DNA of 40,321 nucleotides from a virus. The notes under the pieces are model-generated. The model saw only the letters and a program-made list of their open reading frames with translations, ran no database searches and had not been told where the DNA came from. The stretch lies in IMG/VR virus record IMGVR_UViG_3300025728_000379, positions 1 to 40,321 of that record. The stretch is one strand, 5' to 3'. Below, in pieces: positions 16,567 through 24,739 of this stretch. Position numbers and translations under genes: made by a program. How positions within the stretch are numbered: position 1 is the first letter of the stretch; each line of letters starts with the position of its first letter.

Positions 16567-17117
16567 TTGGCGGCCGTCAGTGCCGGGTCAGACAGACACC
16601 AGGCTTTGAACTCTTCCCGACGGTTAACCAGCCCTTGCAGGCGCTTGCCGCCGGAGTTCACAAAGTCGGTCAGGCGCTGGCACACGCCGGGCCAGTTGCC
16701 CGTCTGCGCGTATTTCCACAGCGTGGTGCGCTGTTTTTTGCCCTGGCGATCGGTGAACCAACTGATCCCGGCGCACCCCACGTTGAAACTGACGTCGGTC
16801 AGCGCTTCAAACACGAATTGCGGGGCGGCAGCGCCGTTAAAGTTGCTGTTAATGCACTTTTCCGCGCGTACCAGGTCGTTTACCCAGCGTTCGGCGATCT
16901 CTGTTTCCTGGTACTCGCGATTTTCGACGTGTGTCGTTGAGCCCATGCCGATGGTCAGCACCCCGGCGGGGCAGTAATACGGCGTCTTGCGGCAGTCTTC
17001 GTACTTCGCCATTTTTAACTGTGCCGCCTGGCTGGTGCGCACCTTCTCGGGCCACAGGGCACCGGCCAACGCCACAATGGCGGCCACGCTGCAGGCGATA
17101 ACGCTTTTTCTTCTCAC
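16563..17117 (-). CDS. K: SAR-type endolysin gpK (GH24 lysozyme)
   Basis: 184-aa muramidase of the R21/RrrD family that cleaves peptidoglycan. Residues 6-22 form a weakly hydrophobic, Ala/Gly-rich signal-anchor-release segment, so the enzyme would reach the periplasm through Sec and be activated on membrane release. The catalytic motif is E40-8aa-C49-5aa-T55, with Cys in place of the common Asp, a variant known in GH24 lysozymes. The GTG start overlaps the holin stop codon as GTGA. It differs from the P2 K type, so it is a lysis-module swap. Confidence 0.92.
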   Translation of the reverse strand: MRRKSVIACSVAAIVALAGALWPEKVRTSQAAQLKMAKYEDCRKTPYYCPAGVLTIGMGSTTHVENREYQETEIAERWVNDLVRAEKCINSNFNGAAAPQFVFEALTDVSFNVGCAGISWFTDRQGKKQRTTLWKYAQTGNWPGVCQRLTDFVNSGGKRLQGLVNRREEFKAWCLSDPALTAAK

Positions 17118-17395
17118 CGGTGGCCTCCTTTCAGCTCGCTGATAAGCGCTTTCACATCCTGCCGGTTCTCGGCATCGCTGCGCACCGCGTCAACCAACTG
17201 CGCCAGCAGGGCATTGGTGGTTGCCTGGCTGCGTGCAACCCGGCGGCGGTGGATTTCACCCAGCGCCGCGGCGATAAGACCGATCACCAGCCCGCCGGTC
17301 GCCAGCCATTCGCGCTGCGTCATCATGCCGATGCCCATCAGCACGGTGGAGTAGGAGTAGATCACCCAGCTCCAGAGGCGGTCGATTACGTCCAT
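17114..17395 (-). CDS. Y: Holin (gpY position)
   Basis: 93 aa, the same length as P2 Y. Start MDVIDRLWSW follows GGAGACGG. Two membrane segments lie at about residues 9-25 and 33-48, followed by a cationic, helical cytoplasmic tail. It resembles HP1-type phage holins. With a SAR endolysin it would act by depolarising the membrane. It overlaps X by 10 bases and K by four. Confidence 0.88.
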   Translation of the reverse strand: MDVIDRLWSWVIYSYSTVLMGIGMMTQREWLATGGLVIGLIAAALGEIHRRRVARSQATTNALLAQLVDAVRSDAENRQDVKALISELKGGHR

Positions 17396-17586
17396 AGCTG
17401 CACCGTCTCCTGTTGGGTTGAACGTTCGATCTCCGGCAGCTCGACCACCTGGCCGGCGGTCAAAAATATCTGTTCGGCGATCCCCGGATTGGCGGCCAAC
17501 ACGATTTCGGTCACACCTTGCGTGGTGCCGTAGTGTCGCTGGCACAGCAGATCCAGCGTGTCGCCCTGCATTGCTTGCACCTTCAC
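17386..17586 (-). CDS. X: Tail protein gpX (LysM-like)
   Basis: 66 aa (P2 X is 67 aa). GTG at 17586, sharing one base with the L stop codon, gives MKVQAMQGDTLD with GGAGG eight bases upstream. The longer open frame upstream is an artefact inside L. The pattern QGDTLD...GTTQGVTEIVLAANPG is the tail protein X family, related to LysM peptidoglycan-binding modules. Confidence 0.93.
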   Translation of the reverse strand: MKVQAMQGDTLDLLCQRHYGTTQGVTEIVLAANPGIAEQIFLTAGQVVELPEIERSTQQETVQLWT

Positions 17587-18083
17587 TAAAATGCCTCCGC
17601 AAAATTGCGCACTTCGTCGCGAATATCGGCGATAGCCCAGCGGGCATCCCGCCACAGATCTGCCGCCTGCAGCGTCAACCCGGCGGCGCGTTTCTCGCCG
17701 GCGTCGCCGGTGGTGTCGACGTCGCGATAGTTTTCGATCAGCAGCGCGCGGGTGATGCTGAATACCGCGCGGCGGTAGCGGTGGATCTTCATGCTCACGT
17801 CATTGATTTGACGGGCTGGCACGGTCTCCAGCGACGCGAAGCCGGCTTTCAGCTGTTTTTCTTGCCATCCCGTCAACTGGTCGATCACATGGCCTGTCGC
17901 TTCAATCGCGGCCTGCTTTAAGCGGGTGGTGGTCACCGCACCGGTGATGCGCATCTCAAGGCGCACGTCTTTGAGCGCAATCGCGGGCCAGAAGGGACCG
18001 GCGGTGATGGTCTCGCCGCCATCGTCGGTATCTGGCACATCGTCAGCGGCGGGGGTGACAGTACGCCCGGCAACAAGGCTCAT
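17586..18083 (-). CDS. L: Head completion/stabilisation protein gpL
   Basis: 165 aa (P2 L is 169 aa). It completes the filled head before tail joining. FWPAI.LKDVRLEMRI and the YRRAVFSITRALLIENYRDVDTTG segment are typical. A ribosome site GAGGAGATTGGGCC precedes the ATG. A 103-base gap separates it from M. Confidence 0.94.
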   Translation of the reverse strand: MSLVAGRTVTPAADDVPDTDDGGETITAGPFWPAIALKDVRLEMRITGAVTTTRLKQAAIEATGHVIDQLTGWQEKQLKAGFASLETVPARQINDVSMKIHRYRRAVFSITRALLIENYRDVDTTGDAGEKRAAGLTLQAADLWRDARWAIADIRDEVRNFAEAF

Positions 18084-18186
18084 GGCCCAATCTCCTCAAA
18101 AGGTGGCGGTGAGCGGACGGGGAAAAGCACACGCGAAGCGCTGCAGATCTCCGCCCGCGCCGCCAGCGCACGGGGCGCAAGTCGTT

Positions 18187-19053
18187 TTATTCGGTGGCGT
18201 CCTGCCTGGTTTTCTTACCGGCGGCTTTGCCGGCAGTTTTTTTAGCGGCTGATGGCTTACGCGCGGTGCTGCTGCGCTGCCGGCGCTGGGTGGCCGGTAC
18301 AGTCGTTTTTGATGCTGCTGCAGCGTCGGTTGTGGCGGCGCCGGCGGTGTCGGCATCGTTATCACCTGTGCCGCCGGTAGTCTGGCCGGCTTTCTTGACC
18401 TGGCGTGCCAGGCTCTCGATCGCTTTCTTCACGCCGGCGTTGGCGTCCAGTTTCAGCGCCTGGCGCAGCAGCTCCAGCGCCTTCGCCTGGGCGGCATCAT
18501 CGCCACCGCGTAATGCAAAGCCGCGCGCCTTGAACAGCTTGGCGAGCACGACGTCAGGCATATCTTTGCCATCGACGATTTGCGCGAGCTCGTCCAGCAC
18601 CTGCAGGTGTGTGGTCAAATCGGTGCTCTCGTCGGCCTTGACCTGCACAAGAATGGGATCGCAAAGCTCTTCCACGAGGGCCGTCGCCGCCGTGCGGCGG
18701 AACTGGTCAGGCATCGTGAGGTTGTGCTCGATGACATAGCGGCCGATACGCACCGCCAGCGGGTAATCGCCGGCGTCAATCGCCCAGATCATCAGGGTGA
18801 CGATGACCTCGTCCTGCCGGCCGCTGTTGCCGTCGAGCGTGCCGTCGATCCAGCCGTCGTACTGCGGCAACAGCTGCTTTTTCATCTCCGCTTTCACCTG
18901 GTCGGACTGCACGCGTCGGAGTGCACTCTGATCCATGCGCAAGCGGTGAAGGATTTGTTCATGCGCGGTGCGGGCGGCTTCTGTGAACTCCTCGGTCTTA
19001 CCGTGGCGTTCCGCCATCACGCGCTGAAAATGTCGTTGTGCCGGTGTCAGCAT
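18187..19053 (-). CDS. M: Terminase small (endonuclease) subunit gpM, with long basic tail
   Basis: 288 aa, about 40 longer than P2 M (247 aa). It makes the cos cut and packages DNA with gpP. Residues 1 to about 215 are the family domain (LTPAQRHFQRVMAE, QYDGWIDGTL, LMIWAIDAGDYPLAVRIGRYVI). After about residue 215 the chain is low-complexity Ala/Thr then Lys/Ala/Arg-rich (TARKPSAAKKTAGKAAGKK), like a histone H1 tail. The last two of the three upstream genes are head proteins N and O. Confidence 0.94.
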   Translation of the reverse strand: MLTPAQRHFQRVMAERHGKTEEFTEAARTAHEQILHRLRMDQSALRRVQSDQVKAEMKKQLLPQYDGWIDGTLDGNSGRQDEVIVTLMIWAIDAGDYPLAVRIGRYVIEHNLTMPDQFRRTAATALVEELCDPILVQVKADESTDLTTHLQVLDELAQIVDGKDMPDVVLAKLFKARGFALRGGDDAAQAKALELLRQALKLDANAGVKKAIESLARQVKKAGQTTGGTGDNDADTAGAATTDAAAASKTTVPATQRRQRSSTARKPSAAKKTAGKAAGKKTRQDATE

Positions 19054-19070
19054 TATCCTGTCCCCGAAAG

Positions 19071-19092
19071 GGGGCGGGCAGGCGCCCGCCCG
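19071..19092 (-). repeat. GC hairpin between N and M
   Basis: GGCGGGC-AGGC-GCCCGCC gives a strong 7-bp stem in the 44-base gap after the capsid gene. No T-tract follows. It could protect the upstream capsid mRNA or attenuate transcription into M. Confidence 0.6.
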
Positions 19093-19097
19093 GGTGA

Positions 19098-20144
19098 TTA
19101 ACCGCCGTTCTCAGGCTGCGCGAAGGTGATGCCGTCGATAAAGGCGACGTTGCCGTAGTCCTCGATCACGAAGTCATCGTTCGACGACTGGTAGGTCGCG
19201 ACGCGGTTGTACTCCGGCTCTTCCTTGATGCTGCGGCGCAGGCTTCCGCGCTGGTAGTACACCGACAGGTTTTTAAACGGCGTGATCAGGATGCCGTTCA
19301 CCGGGAAGTACGGCGCGATGAAGGTCGGCATGTTCCCGACGCGTTCCTGCGCAACAATGAGCTGACCGGCCAACATTTCGGTGTTCGGGTTGGTCTGGCT
19401 CATTGCGTTGATCGCCGGGAAATTGCTACTGGTCAGCAGGTCACCGGCCAGGATCACCACGTTATCCGGGTTACGCTTGTGCCACTCGTCCATCAGGCTG
19501 TTTTTGGCGTCATAAACTGCTGACGTCAGGTTGCCGTAGGTGCCTTTGGCGATGATCTTGTTGTCGTCATCACGGGCCGTCACGGTCACACCGGAAATCA
19601 TGCGGTGTGGGGCTTCTGTGCGGATTTTTTCCAGCCAGCCGATGCCGCAGTCCTGCAACAGCGGGTTAGCGGCGCGGTTGGATGGATCGGCATAGTTTGT
19701 GCCGTTGAAGCCGATCATGATGCGGTCAAGCGACATCTGGCGCGCCATTGCTTTGCTGATCAGCTGCTGGAACTCTGGCATATGCGCCCAGGTGTCCAAC
19801 TGCTCGTAACCCAGGCCGTAGTCGTAGTTGACTTTGCGACAGGTGTAGTTGAACGGCTCCATTTTGCTGTTATCGGCCGGGTTGCGTCGCGTGGTGGTGC
19901 TGTTGTTCACGCCGGCCAGCGGGCCTTTGCTGCCAATCAGCACTTTCTGGCCGATCTGTTGGTTCACGCCGAAGACGTTAATTTTGCTCAGGAAGGAGTC
20001 ACTTTGTTGCGCTTCAACCTCCATCTTCTGCTGCCGCGACGGTTCGACAGCGAATTTTGCCGCGACCGCTGCTGGTGACACGCCACTCATTTCGGCTTGG
20101 CGTGCAACGTACTGATCAAACAGTTTGCGGGTATTGTTATCCAT
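19098..20144 (-). CDS. N: Major capsid protein gpN
   Basis: 348-aa capsid precursor of the P2 gpN family (P2 N is 357 aa), processed by gpO. Family landmarks include AVEPS, DSFLSKIN, FNYTC, QMSLDRIMIGFNGT, NPLLQD.GIGWL and the C-terminal LSVYYQRGSLRR.IKEEPEYNR. A GAGAGAAAAAGAGC ribosome site lies before the ATG. It is second in the head operon after O. Confidence 0.97.
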   Translation of the reverse strand: MDNNTRKLFDQYVARQAEMSGVSPAAVAAKFAVEPSRQQKMEVEAQQSDSFLSKINVFGVNQQIGQKVLIGSKGPLAGVNNSTTTRRNPADNSKMEPFNYTCRKVNYDYGLGYEQLDTWAHMPEFQQLISKAMARQMSLDRIMIGFNGTNYADPSNRAANPLLQDCGIGWLEKIRTEAPHRMISGVTVTARDDDNKIIAKGTYGNLTSAVYDAKNSLMDEWHKRNPDNVVILAGDLLTSSNFPAINAMSQTNPNTEMLAGQLIVAQERVGNMPTFIAPYFPVNGILITPFKNLSVYYQRGSLRRSIKEEPEYNRVATYQSSNDDFVIEDYGNVAFIDGITFAQPENGG

Positions 20145-20180
20145 GCTCTTTTTCTCTCGTAGTCAATATCGGTCGCGGGC

Positions 20181-21011
20181 TTAGTAGTCAGCCTGCTGCA
20201 CGTTGCCGCCGCCGGCCGGCGGGCGACGACTGAAGTTACCGTCCGTGGTTTCAACCTTCTGCTGCATCGCAGCCAGGTCAGCGGTCAACTTCGCGATGGC
20301 CTGCTTGTTGCTTGCGCTTTCCTGCGCGGTGGCGCTGAACTGGTCGGTCAAATCGGCCTGCGCCGTCGCCACGGCCTCTACCGCCTGATGCACCTGGTTG
20401 AAACGTTCATCGTCGGTTTTCTTGCCCTTGCCGAGGATGCCCATAACGCGGGAGAACCATTCGTTGCCGGTGGTTGAGCGCGACTGGTCTGCCTGCATCA
20501 ACTCAGCTTCGAAAGCGGTGGTGAACATCGTCGGTTCGGCATCTGCGGAGCTGAAGCGCATGACTTCCCCACGCTTCTCGGCGGCGAATTTCAGCTTGTC
20601 AGTGCCCAGGCTGGCCGGGGTGTCGGTCATCGCCAGGCCGACCAGGTACGGGCCGTTGGTCAATGAAAACTTTGGATGGATCTCGACGCTGGAATAAATC
20701 TTCTTCCCGTCGTCGGTCATGGTCTTCATGCGTGCCGTGGGCTCGATCTCTGCGTACAACGCCGCTTCGCCTGTCAGCGGGCCGTCAGAAATGTCCTCGG
20801 CGGACAGGGCCATCACGTCGCCCATGGCGCAGAAGGTACTGTCCGGGAACGGGGAAAGGTAATGCTCGATATTGACGCGGGCGCCATACACCGCCGGGTT
20901 ATACGACGCCGCCATCGCATGGATCTGATCGCGGGTGACTTGGCGGCCGTCGATAGTGACGCCGGAGGTCATAACGCGGAATTTCTTACGGGTGCTCGTT
21001 GTGCTTGCCAT
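20181..21011 (-). CDS. O: Capsid scaffolding protein/protease gpO
   Basis: 276 aa (P2 O is 284 aa). The N-terminal serine protease domain and C-terminal scaffold helix guide head assembly and cleave N, O and Q. The frame is open much further upstream, but the true start is MASTTSTRKKFRVMTSGVTIDGR at 21011, since the upstream part would run through the O/P promoter and into P. The C-terminal third is coiled-coil and Gln/Ala-rich. It opens the long minus-strand late operon. Confidence 0.94.
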   Translation of the reverse strand: MASTTSTRKKFRVMTSGVTIDGRQVTRDQIHAMAASYNPAVYGARVNIEHYLSPFPDSTFCAMGDVMALSAEDISDGPLTGEAALYAEIEPTARMKTMTDDGKKIYSSVEIHPKFSLTNGPYLVGLAMTDTPASLGTDKLKFAAEKRGEVMRFSSADAEPTMFTTAFEAELMQADQSRSTTGNEWFSRVMGILGKGKKTDDERFNQVHQAVEAVATAQADLTDQFSATAQESASNKQAIAKLTADLAAMQQKVETTDGNFSRRPPAGGGNVQQADY

Positions 21012-21087
21012 GTCTGCTTGCTCACGATTCTGTTGAGTTCCCGGTGATGATGGCAGGGCGTCCGGCCCCCTCTCAACGCGTTGTTGT

Positions 21088-21105
21088 TGTCGGAGAACGG
21101 CGACA
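21088..21105. promoter_or_regulatory. Candidate Ogr box between O and P (divergent late promoters)
   Basis: TGT-N12-ACA within TTGTTGTCG...CGACAGCCGGCACCGC. The flanks match the D/FI box closely. It sits 77 bases from the O start and 54 from the P start, suiting divergent late promoters of the head-lysis-tail operon and the P-Q operon. Confidence 0.82.
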
Positions 21106-21123
21106 GCCGGCACCGCAAGAAAG

Positions 21124-21139
21124 CCCGCGCGCGCGCGGG
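21124..21139 (+). repeat. Perfect GC palindrome in the P leader
   Basis: The 16-base sequence CCCGCGCGCGCGCGGG is its own reverse complement and lies 20 bases before the P start. It may fold in the leader RNA or be a Z-DNA-prone alternating GC tract. It has no T-tract. Confidence 0.6.
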
Positions 21140-21158
21140 TTAACCTCCCCGGCAGGAC

Positions 21159-22892
21159 ATGGGGGAGACAATGACGGTTCAGGAAACATTCACTAGGCAC
21201 CGCGCACGACAGCTTTACTGGCAGGGCTACCCGCCGGCGGAAATCGCGCGCCTGATGGGTATCAACCAGAACACGGTTTACGCCTGGAAGAAGCGCGACG
21301 AATGGGACGAAACGCCACCGATTCAGCGCGTCACCACCTCGATCGATGCGCGTCTGGTGCAGCTGACCGGCAAGGACAAGAAGAGCGGCGGCGACTTCAA
21401 GGAAATCGACCTGCTGACGCGCCAGCTGAAGAAGCTGGACAACGGCACGCCGGCCACCCAGCCCAAAAAGAAGGTGCGCAAGAAGCAAAACTTCTTCTCT
21501 GAATCGCAGATCGCGCAGCTGCGGCAGAACATCCTTGGATCGCTGCACTGGCACCAGCAAGGTTGGTATGACAATCACCACCACCGCAACCGAATGATCC
21601 TGAAGAGTCGCCAGGTGGGGGCGACCTGGTATTTTGCGCGCGAGGCGCTGATCCGCGCGTTATCTGATGATGTGAAGTACAAGCACCAGCTCAACCAGAT
21701 CTTTCTGTCGGCCAGCCGCCGGCAGGCGTACCAGTTCCGCAGCTTCATTCGTTCCGCCGCGGCTGAGGTTGACGTCGAGCTGAAAGGCGGCGACATGATC
21801 CAGCTGTTCAACGGCGCCGAGCTGCATTTTCTCGGCACGTCGGCAGCGACGGCGCAGTCCTACACCGGCAACCTGTTCTTTGACGAGTTTTTCTGGGTGG
21901 GCCAGTTCGCCAACCTGAAAAAAGTCGCCGGCGCCATGGCGACGCTGAAAGGTCTGACGCGTACCTACTTCTCCACGCCTTCGGCGGAAAGCCATGAAGC
22001 CTACCCGTTTTGGACAGGGGAGGCGTTCAACAAGGGACGCGCCAGCAGTAGTCGCGTGGAGTTCGACACGTCCTGGAAGACGCTGAACAGCGGGCTGATG
22101 TGCCCGGACAAGATCTGGCGCCAGATCGTCACCTTGCAGGACGCCATCGATCACGGCTGGGATTTGACCGATATCGATGAAATCCGTGACGAGAACAGCC
22201 CGGAGGAATACGACAACCTCTACGGCTGCCAGTTTATACGCAACGGTGAGTCGGCCTTTGACTACAACATGCTGCTGACCTGCGGCGCTGATGGTTATGA
22301 CGACTGGCTCGACTGGAAACCTTACGCCATGCGGCCGCTGGCCGATCGTCCGGTCTGGATTGGCTACGATCCCAATGGCGCCAGCGGAAAGGGTGACAGC
22401 GGGGGCATCTCCGTTAACGCCGTGCCGCTGGTCGCCGGTGGCAAGTTCCGCACCATCGAGACGCAGCGCATTCGCGGCATGGAGTTCGAGGCGCAGGCCA
22501 ATCTGATCATTGGCATGCTGGATCGCTATAACGTGCAGCATATCGGCATTGACGGGCAGGGGATTGGTGAGGCGGTCTGGCAGTTGGTGAAAAAGAAGTT
22601 CCCGGCGGCGGTCTGCTACCAGTTCAACCCGGCCAGCAAGCGCATGCTGGTATTGAAGATGCAGCAGATCGTTCGCGGTGGCCGTTGGGAGTTCGACAGG
22701 GGGGAGCGCGACCTGATCACAGCATTCAGCGCGGTGCGCAAAGTGGTGACGCCTGGCGGGGTTATCACGTATGACACCGATCGCAGCCGCGGCGTCAGCC
22801 ATGGCGACCTTGCCTGGGCGACGATGCTGGCCATTATCAACGAGCCGCTGGGACAAGATGGCGGCAGCACAATGACGGTTATGGAGTATTAA
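21159..22892 (+). CDS. P: Terminase large (ATPase) subunit gpP
   Basis: 577 aa (P2 P is 590 aa); motor of DNA packaging into heads. The N-terminal helix-turn-helix-like segment (YPPAEIARLMGINQNTVYAWKKRDEWDE) is typical. The ATPase shows a Walker A-like KSRQVGAT (about 149-156) and a Walker B FFDEF (D242, E243). The C-terminal nuclease-like domain has Asp in GYDPNG (404), GIDGQG (465) and HGDLAWA (550). The start is uncertain: ATG 21159, or ATG 21171, which lies just after GGGGGAG. It is followed at once by Q. Confidence 0.96.
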   Translation: MGETMTVQETFTRHRARQLYWQGYPPAEIARLMGINQNTVYAWKKRDEWDETPPIQRVTTSIDARLVQLTGKDKKSGGDFKEIDLLTRQLKKLDNGTPATQPKKKVRKKQNFFSESQIAQLRQNILGSLHWHQQGWYDNHHHRNRMILKSRQVGATWYFAREALIRALSDDVKYKHQLNQIFLSASRRQAYQFRSFIRSAAAEVDVELKGGDMIQLFNGAELHFLGTSAATAQSYTGNLFFDEFFWVGQFANLKKVAGAMATLKGLTRTYFSTPSAESHEAYPFWTGEAFNKGRASSSRVEFDTSWKTLNSGLMCPDKIWRQIVTLQDAIDHGWDLTDIDEIRDENSPEEYDNLYGCQFIRNGESAFDYNMLLTCGADGYDDWLDWKPYAMRPLADRPVWIGYDPNGASGKGDSGGISVNAVPLVAGGKFRTIETQRIRGMEFEAQANLIIGMLDRYNVQHIGIDGQGIGEAVWQLVKKKFPAAVCYQFNPASKRMLVLKMQQIVRGGRWEFDRGERDLITAFSAVRKVVTPGGVITYDTDRSRGVSHGDLAWATMLAIINEPLGQDGGSTMTVMEY

Positions 22893-22893
22893 C

Positions 22894-23949
22894 GTGAGCA
22901 AACGAAAATCACCGCGGCCGCGCCAGCAGCCCGCCGCAGACACGCAGCTTGATCTGGCGACCGAGCTGCAAAAACTCCCTGGCCTGACCACCTTCTCATT
23001 CGACGGCCCCTGGCCGGTCAGCTCGTCCTACGATCTGCTCGACTCGATGTACTGCGCCGACAACGGCCGCTACTACGACACGCCGATCAGCTGGTACGGT
23101 CTGGCGCGCCAGTTCGGCCACGCCAGCTGGCACCAGTCGGCGCTGATATTCAAGCGTAACGTGTTGGCCGGCTGTTTCATTCCACACAAACTGCTGTCGC
23201 GCCAGGCGTTCTCGGCCTTCGCCATGGATTGGGTGGTGTTCGGCAATGCCTATCTTGAGCTGCGCCGTAATGTGCTTGGTGGGCCGCTGGCACTGCATCA
23301 CACGCTGGCGAAGTACACGCGCCGCGGTTCTGACCTGGACACCTACTGGTTTATCCAGGCGGGGCTTGATGATTATCAGTTTCCAACTGGCGCCGTCTGT
23401 CATGTGATCAACCCGGACATTCACCAGGAGATCTACGGTATGCCGGAATATGTCGCCGGCCTGCTGTCCGCGAACCTGTCCCACTCGGCCGACACGTTCC
23501 GCAAGCTGTACTACGACAACGGCAGCCATGCCGGCTGCATCGTCTACGTCAACAGCGCCATTGCCGATCAGGAAAGCCTCGACAAGCTTAAGAAGACGCT
23601 GACCGATACGCGCCGCGGCGGGGCATTCAAAAACATCCTGCTGCACGCACCGAACGGCGGCAAGGACTCGGTGCAGATCCTGCCGTTTAGCCAGATCTCA
23701 GCCAAGGATGAATTCCTGGGCGTCAAGTCCGCCACGCGTGACGATATTCTCGCTGCGCACCGCGTGCCGCCGCAGCTGATGGGCGCCATGCCGGAAGGTA
23801 ACGGCACCTTCGGCGACGTGGAGAAGGCGGCGAGGGTGTTCGCTATCAACGAGCTGACGCCCATCATGGAAGCCATGAAGCACGTCAACGACTGGATGGG
23901 GGAGGAGGTGATCCGCTTCAACCCGTATGCATTGCTGGACGTAGACTAA
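22894..23949 (+). CDS. Q: Portal protein gpQ
   Basis: 351 aa (P2 Q is 344 aa); forms the portal ring at the head vertex. Landmarks include YDTPISWYGLARQFGHASWHQSAL, LEVRRN-like LELRRN, HVINPDIHQEIYG and VPPQLMGAMPEGNGTFGDVEKAARVF. GTG start one base after the P stop. Following it are the cos region and the cargo block. Confidence 0.97.
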   Translation: MSKRKSPRPRQQPAADTQLDLATELQKLPGLTTFSFDGPWPVSSSYDLLDSMYCADNGRYYDTPISWYGLARQFGHASWHQSALIFKRNVLAGCFIPHKLLSRQAFSAFAMDWVVFGNAYLELRRNVLGGPLALHHTLAKYTRRGSDLDTYWFIQAGLDDYQFPTGAVCHVINPDIHQEIYGMPEYVAGLLSANLSHSADTFRKLYYDNGSHAGCIVYVNSAIADQESLDKLKKTLTDTRRGGAFKNILLHAPNGGKDSVQILPFSQISAKDEFLGVKSATRDDILAAHRVPPQLMGAMPEGNGTFGDVEKAARVFAINELTPIMEAMKHVNDWMGEEVIRFNPYALLDVD

Positions 23950-24177
23950 CCCCGGCGCTGCAGCACGGCCGCCGCTGTCTATGGCGGCCATCCCCCGACC
24001 AGTAGCCTCACACGCACCACACCCATCACTTCGAACTGTTCCCCACCGCCAGCCGCGCTATGCGGGCCGCTGGCGCGTTAACACCTGTTCATCATCTCAA
24101 TAGCACCACGACGGCGAGAACCTCATAGCGGCCCGTTCAGGCAGCATATGACCCCCTTCCCATGCCCCGAAGCGCGC

Positions 24178-24197
24178 GCTTACTCCCCCGCCTCGCC
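24178..24197 (-). other. Candidate cos site
   Basis: On the minus strand the sequence GGCGAGGCGGGGGAGTAAGC closely resembles the P2-type 19-base cohesive end (recalled as beginning GGCGAGGCGGGG and continuing AAAGC). It lies in the 424-base gene-free stretch downstream of Q (23950-24373), the position of cos in P2-type phages. The exact nick positions cannot be set from sequence alone. Confidence 0.78.
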
Positions 24198-24241
24198 TGC
24201 GCGCCTCACACCCTCTTTTTTGTGCAAGATCCAAAGTAGAT

Positions 24242-24271
24242 CGAACCCGCGCCAGCACTGGCGCAGGTTCG
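24242..24271. repeat. Near-perfect inverted repeat beside cos
   Basis: CGAACCCGCGCCAG and CTGGCGCAGGTTCG are 14-base arms with one mismatch around a CA centre, 45 bases from the cos-like sequence. It could be a terminase-binding feature or an RNA hairpin; no T-tract follows. Confidence 0.7.
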
Positions 24272-24337
24272 CAATGGGGGAGATCGAATTATTGTGCAAA
24301 ATTGTGCGCGTTTTTGCATTGCAGATGACGCACTTTT

Positions 24338-24358
24338 GAGGCTCAACGGTTGAGCCTC
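24338..24358. repeat. Inverted repeat downstream of hicB
   Basis: GAGGCTCAAC and GTTGAGCCTC pair perfectly around one base, usable as a 7-bp stem with a 7-base loop. In the hicB direction it is followed by AAAAG, so it is not a canonical intrinsic terminator, though TTTT lies on the other side. Confidence 0.65.
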
Positions 24359-24373
24359 GCGTCAGATGAAAAA

Positions 24374-24739
24374 TCAGGCGTGTTTCATGCGCTCGTTGAG
24401 GGTTTCAACGATGAAAGCATTGACCGAAACCTCATGTTCTGCCGCTGCCTGGTTCAGCCGTTCGCCGAACGATTCCGGGTAGCGCAGGGTGAACGTCTTG
24501 ATTTTCTCCTGGCGTGCGTATGGCTCGATGCCGGCGGCGCTGCAATCGTCCAGATATTCGCGCAAAGAGATCTCGCCCTCTTTTTTCAGCCCCTGGATGC
24601 TGTCGGAAACGAAATCACAGTAACCGGACAGGCCGAGAAATTTACCGCGAAATGCGCCCAGCTCAGGAACAAAGCTGATTACCGCCGGTTGCCCGGCGAT
24701 CTCCATGGTGTTTGGTGTTGCTGCTGCTGTCTTCGTCAT
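24374..24739 (-). CDS. hicB: HicB-family antitoxin
   Basis: 121-aa antitoxin of a type II HicAB module. The N-terminal part (about 10-85) contains a partially degraded RNase-H-like fold (GELGAF-like ELGAFRGKFLGLSGYCDFVSDSI). The C-terminal PESFGERLNQAAAEHEVSVNAFIVETLNERM is a ribbon-helix-helix DNA-binding domain. It should bind HicA and repress the operon promoter. The ATG overlaps the hicA stop codon. Toxin-first order is typical of hicAB. Confidence 0.92.
   Translation of the reverse strand: MTKTAAATPNTMEIAGQPAVISFVPELGAFRGKFLGLSGYCDFVSDSIQGLKKEGEISLREYLDDCSAAGIEPYARQEKIKTFTLRYPESFGERLNQAAAEHEVSVNAFIVETLNERMKHA

Noticed and set aside
18194-18739. Plus-strand open frame opposite M
   Set aside because: Shadow of the repetitive Ala/Lys tail of gpM; composition is not protein-like.
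21012-21584. Upstream extension of gpO
   Set aside because: It overlaps the P gene and the O/P promoter; the family-like N-terminus begins at 21011.
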